From Candidatus Kuenenia stuttgartensis (GTDB lineage Bacteria; Planctomycetota; Phycisphaerae; Phycisphaerales; SM1A02), in the NCBI GenBank assembly GCA_945902075.1, contig CAMDMA010000009.1, positions 34,601 to 98,600 on the forward strand: DNA of 64,000 bases, given 5' to 3'. Numbering within the stretch: the first letter of the stretch is position 1; each line of letters begins with the position of its first letter. Below, in pieces: positions 61,256 to 64,000 of this stretch. The translations under genes and the position numbers were made by a program. The notes beneath the pieces are model-generated. The model saw nothing but the letters and a program-made list of their open reading frames with translations, searched no databases and was not told the origin of the DNA.

Positions 61256-61861
61256 ATGATGGCCCGCATACCACGAGTACCACGCGTCGCAGCCGGCCAC
61301 GGCGTACCCATCGTTGGAATTGACGTTGAGACAGCGTGCTCTGAGCATGGAGCGGTCTGCTCAATCGGCGTGGCCGTCGTGTGGCGCGGAGAGGTCTTTC
61401 GCGAGGCACATTGGTATCTCAATCCTGGTACGAGATTCGATCCGCGATTCATTGGTATTCACGGGATTACACCGGCGCGAGTCACTGGCCAGCCCAAACT
61501 CTCCGTTGCATGGAGCGATGTTCGTGGATTCATCGATCGCGCACTCACAGAGACACGCGAGCCGACGCTGTTCGATGCGACGCTTTGTCCCGGCGGCGAC
61601 GGCCCGGCTGCGCTTTATGTGGCACACAATGCGCCGTTTGATCGTATGCAGATTGAACGTGCGCTCGGCGCGCCTCTCCCCTTTCGCATGGCTTGCACCG
61701 TTGCAATGTCACGCCGGGCGTTTCCGAAACTCGCGCGTCATAACCTCGCTACGGTTTCTGCGCATCTTTCGATCGCACTCCGACACCACGATGCGCTCAG
61801 CGACGCACGCGCATGCGCGCTGATCGCAGATCACTGCGTTCGCCTCGGCGCCGGATCGTAG
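61256..61861 (+). CDS. DEDDh 3'-5' exonuclease (DnaQ-like)
   Basis: 201 residues of the RNase T/DnaQ exonuclease fold. Exo I is VGIDVETACSEHGAVCSIG (D and E of DEDD). Exo II is in VAHNAPFDRMQIERAL, and Exo III is HHDALSDARACALIADH with the catalytic His-Asp. IGIHGITPARVTGQP is the usual linker. Similar stand-alone proteins act as proofreading or RNA-processing nucleases; which nucleic acid it trims is unknown. The ATG at 61256 is directly followed by another ATG. Confidence 0.88.
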   Translation: MMARIPRVPRVAAGHGVPIVGIDVETACSEHGAVCSIGVAVVWRGEVFREAHWYLNPGTRFDPRFIGIHGITPARVTGQPKLSVAWSDVRGFIDRALTETREPTLFDATLCPGGDGPAALYVAHNAPFDRMQIERALGAPLPFRMACTVAMSRRAFPKLARHNLATVSAHLSIALRHHDALSDARACALIADHCVRLGAGS

Positions 61862-61959
61862 GTGTTGCGCACAGGTCGATCGACATCAACGGGCGCTTCG
61901 TAAAATATCGTTTCTGCAAGTCTTTCCCGCAATTGATCAGTTGCGCCGACACCATCGCT

Positions 61960-62214
61960 CTAGCGTTCATGCACGCGTGTCGGACTGAAAGAACACCCGG
62001 TGCCTACCGCGGTACTTCCACACCATCGACACTTGGCGCCCGGACCATGGCGATGTGCTCGGTTCGGGCTGAATGAGCATCCGTTGCCGAACGCAGTCGA
62101 TCCACAATACTCGCACCGTGAAGCATCACCAGAATGTTCGTGGCGTCGATGCGGGCTGAACGAACAGCCGCTTCCAAACGCGGTCGAATTACAGTAGCGG
62201 CAGCGTGTTGTCAT
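61960..62214 (-). CDS. Small protein of three tandem CCCH zinc modules
   Basis: 84 residues from ATG 62214, consisting almost entirely of three copies of CxYCGSTAFGxGCSFSPxRxH. Spacing C-x2-C-x8-C-x7-H is exact in all: C5-C8-C17-H25, C34-C37-C46-H54 and C62-C65-C74-H82, with an extra His two residues later in copies 1 and 2. This strongly suggests three zinc-binding fingers, possibly for nucleic acid or protein binding. I know of related uncharacterised repeats in other bacteria but no function. A GTG at 62247 would add 11 residues. It lies 36 bp downstream of the next gene on the same strand. Confidence 0.8.
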   Translation of the reverse strand: MTTRCRYCNSTAFGSGCSFSPHRRHEHSGDASRCEYCGSTAFGNGCSFSPNRAHRHGPGAKCRWCGSTAVGTGCSFSPTRVHER

Positions 62215-62250
62215 GGTGTATTCCGCGATCAAACGGTGATAGGTCACTCT

Positions 62251-62871
62251 CTACGCGCGATCGCCGAGTGCAGCGCGCACGATGAAGTGCAGAAATGTTG
62301 AGTGGCGCGCAACAGCGATTGAAGTCCGCGGAGACCAAGTAGCGTCGAGAATGACATCGCCAGTCGACTTGTCTGCGGAGGCGTGAAGCGTATGAATGTC
62401 TAACCCCGACTGTGGCGCGAGGCGAACATCAACCTCGTCGGGCTCCGCACGAATCCGCCATCCGCCAAGCGAGTCGTCAGCGACCGCACCGTCGTGTAGA
62501 ACAAACTTCACCCCGACCTCGGATAACTCAATGGCGCGATATCGACCAGCAAGAGTCCGAAACACGGGACCCGCATGCGCTGGAATGCGCGCGCGGGCAC
62601 GGTCTTCTGCAGTAGCGGCCTCGGTACGAATCATCCCCTTCGCCACGACTTCCGCGAATGTGCGCTCAACGTCCTCGATCGGCCGTTCGTCGAAGGTCGC
62701 AAACTCTGCTTCGCCCTCAGCCCCTCCCGAGTTCGCTGCGACGCGTCGTCGCCAAGCCCGCAGAAACCAGGTAGCCGCGACGAGGATCACGAGGAGTGAG
62801 ACCACGACACCGGCGACAACGGACGTGTCTGAGCTTACGGAAGCTGTCAGCAAAATCGTCGTTGAGACCAT
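62251..62871 (-). CDS. Membrane-anchored protein of unknown function
   Basis: 206 residues: one hydrophobic segment near residues 16-37 (VVAGVVVSLLVILVAATWFL) then a soluble domain of about 165 residues. The domain includes RARIPAHAGPVFRTLAGRYRAIELSEVGVKFVLHDG and DVILDATWSPRTSIAVARHST, and looks alpha/beta without a catalytic motif. I recognise no family. The CCCH-module gene lies 36 bp downstream, so the two may be co-transcribed. Confidence 0.6.
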   Translation of the reverse strand: MVSTTILLTASVSSDTSVVAGVVVSLLVILVAATWFLRAWRRRVAANSGGAEGEAEFATFDERPIEDVERTFAEVVAKGMIRTEAATAEDRARARIPAHAGPVFRTLAGRYRAIELSEVGVKFVLHDGAVADDSLGGWRIRAEPDEVDVRLAPQSGLDIHTLHASADKSTGDVILDATWSPRTSIAVARHSTFLHFIVRAALGDRA

Positions 62872-62955
62872 CGATGAAGTCTACAGACTGCAACTCCGCG
62901 ACCGGAAGGCTTCAGCCGACAGTGACACCTGCCAAAAACAAAGTTGCAAGCCGTA

Positions 62956-62989
62956 AAAGCGACAATCGGGCGAGCGCCCGTTTGTCGTT
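62956..62989 (-). terminator. Intrinsic terminator after tRNA-Val
   Basis: GC stem CGGGCG/CGCCCG with a 2-nt loop, extended across one T-T mismatch by GACAA/TTGTC pairs; on the minus strand it is followed by GCTTTTACGG. It lies 33 bp beyond the tRNA and resembles the repeat at 58207-58262 (shared CGACAA...TTGTCG arms). Confidence 0.8.
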
Positions 62990-63021
62990 TCTACCGTAAT
63001 TGATGTCGCTTAAAGCGAAAG

Positions 63022-63095
63022 TGGACCATACAGGACTTGAACCTGTGACCTTCTCCGTGTCATGGAGACGCGCTAGCCAACTGCGCCAATGGTCC
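63022..63095 (-). tRNA. tRNA-Val (anticodon GAC)
   Basis: Acceptor GGACCAT/ATGGTCC, D-arm GGCGCAGTTGGCTAGCGC, anticodon stem TCTCC/GGAGA with loop ATGACAC (anticodon GAC), T-arm ACAGGTTCAAGTCCTGT. Discriminator A; no CCA. The loop begins with A at position 32, which is unusual but tolerated. Confidence 0.93.
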
Positions 63096-63267
63096 CGAGT
63101 CGGACATTCTACCTTCGATTGAATTCCTTGCAAGCCGGTTGGAGGGTTTCTCAGCGCTTGGCAAGCCGGAGCAACCTTGGGCGTGCCTAAAAAGTCTCAT
63201 TCAACAATATTTTGTTTGTGGTGTTGAAAACTGGCGCTAACTTGAATCGAGAGGGTTCGACGAGGGC

Positions 63268-63433
63268 GGCGCTTCAGCGCCGTGTTCCTGTCCACGTCCA
63301 AGACCCTTCACTTGTCTCCAAAGCGTTTGAAAGAACGGGTGTTCCGCACCCTTTCGGACAGGCTTGGTTGGGGGGTCTTTGCGGGAGGCAACGCGCCTTG
63401 CCTCCCAAAGTCCTGTCCCACGGCGCTTCGGAG
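63268..63433 (+). promoter_or_regulatory. Structured 5' leader with mutually exclusive pairings
   Basis: Upstream of the GTG at 63441: GGCGC-TTCA-GCGCC hairpin (63268-63281); GCGCCGTG (63277-63284) can instead pair with CACGGCGC (63419-63426); GGACAGG (63356-63362) is complementary both to CCTGTCC at 63287-63293 and to a second CCTGTCC at 63412-63418; AGACCC (63301) pairs with GGGTCT (63373); GGGAGGCAA/TTGCCTCCC hairpin at 63383-63407. The Shine-Dalgarno CGGAG at 63429 lies right beside the last helix, so the alternatives could expose or hide it. Inferred from base pairing only. Confidence 0.4.
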
Positions 63434-63440
63434 TTTCACA

Positions 63441-64000
63441 GTGAAAAATCTTGTTTCCCTTACTGCATTGGCCCTCGCCACTGCCGTTGCCGCGAGCACC
63501 AATGCAGCTCTCGTGTACGGCGGCGGCACCGAGACTGGTTCCCGCTTCAACCCTGGCGCCGGCGCCATCTCCTACATGAACTGCTTCACAGCCGTGGGCG
63601 CGGGCGAGACCCAACTCTCGCTTGAGAGCGCGATCGTCGGCATCCGCCGTCTCGTATCGGCGGGCAGTCTCACCGATGTCGGCATCAAAATCTACGCGGC
63701 AGAGATGACCTACGACGGAACGAACTTCGGCCGCGGCGCCGATTACTTGGTCTACTCGTCGGCGTCGCTCGGCGCTGGCACCGCCTCGGTGACGCAACTC
63801 GTGAACACGGGCGCCGTCTCAGGCGTAACCCTGAACCTCGAAACCGTCTCGAACGCCGGGCTCGGCGGTTGGTGGATCGGCGTCGAGTTCACCGGCGTCA
63901 ACGCGGCCAATACCGCCAACGGCTGGCGCGTGGTCAATGCCCCGACCACCGGTGCGTCGCTCAACGCCTTCGGCGTCTTCAACAACGCCGGCAGCGGCGT
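63441..64000 (+). CDS. Secreted protein of unknown function (3' end outside window)
   Basis: GTG start at 63441 with CGGAG 7 bp before it; 186 codons without stop to the window edge. It begins with a clear signal peptide (VKNLVSLTALALATAVAAST). The mature part, ALVYGGGTETGSRFNPG..., alternates short beta-strands and Gly/Asn turns (GLGGWWIGVEFTGVN), as in choice-of-anchor or PEP-CTERM exoproteins of planctomycetes. The C-terminal anchor is not visible. A long structured leader precedes it. Confidence 0.72.
   Translation, partial: MKNLVSLTALALATAVAASTNAALVYGGGTETGSRFNPGAGAISYMNCFTAVGAGETQLSLESAIVGIRRLVSAGSLTDVGIKIYAAEMTYDGTNFGRGADYLVYSSASLGAGTASVTQLVNTGAVSGVTLNLETVSNAGLGGWWIGVEFTGVNAANTANGWRVVNAPTTGASLNAFGVFNNAGSG

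Overview
The window is 64 kb of chromosomal DNA from a bacterium, probably a planctomycete of the class Phycisphaerae. The main evidence is the set of secreted proteins ending in a paired, dockerin-like Ca-binding repeat (pattern DxDGDGxxxxxDLSxLLxxWG), several Cys-rich modular exoproteins, DUF1573 and DUF2617 proteins, a Hanks-type kinase with TPRs and a divergent membrane pyrophosphatase. Base composition is GC-rich and fairly even. I see no prophage, insertion sequence, CRISPR array or rRNA operon. Taxonomy is inferred from protein content, not from a marker-gene search.

Left third (1-25 kb): a MauE/DoxX-like membrane protein; a tightly overlapped operon of an FeS-type photolyase, an SRPBCC-epimerase and a class I CPD photolyase; an MFS transporter; tRNA-Arg(CCG); MazG-like, HIT and trpA genes; lexA with an unusual overlapping upstream frame; a PLP enzyme; small secreted proteins; a truncated globin; an acyl-CoA/ACP synthetase; two large modular Cys-rich exoproteins; a peroxiredoxin; a thioredoxin-TPR protein; a DUF1573 lipoprotein; a methyltransferase.

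Middle (25-47 kb): tRNA-Gly(TCC), membrane pyrophosphatase (hppA), a pseudouridine synthase, an aminotransferase, rplU divergent from the RNase P RNA gene, a DUF2617 protein, family-4 uracil-DNA glycosylase, dtd plus a Memo/AmrB-like gene, a DUF1573-ankyrin protein, an M32 carboxypeptidase, typA, aspartate kinase, a Ser/Thr kinase and an L,D-transpeptidase.

Right (47-64 kb): a Fur-family regulator with altered metal ligands; a minus-strand operon pgsA-pgpA-thiL-tsaE/yacG (the last a gene fusion); a plus-strand nuoJKLMN operon for the membrane arm of complex I; tRNA-Arg(ACG); a beta-helix exoprotein; membrane and exonuclease genes; a small protein made of three exact-spacing CCCH modules; tRNA-Val(GAC); and a secreted protein, cut by the window edge, preceded by a structured leader.

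Themes that cut across genes: (i) light, DNA-damage and oxidative-stress functions (two photolyases, lexA, UDG, peroxiredoxin, globin); (ii) ion-motive energy metabolism (pyrophosphatase, complex I membrane arm); (iii) an export-and-surface programme using a shared C-terminal dockerin-like tail; (iv) many perfect short tandem repeats (10-21 bp, unrelated in sequence) located just after stop codons or inside low-complexity linkers, including the His-rich loops of NuoL and NuoM.
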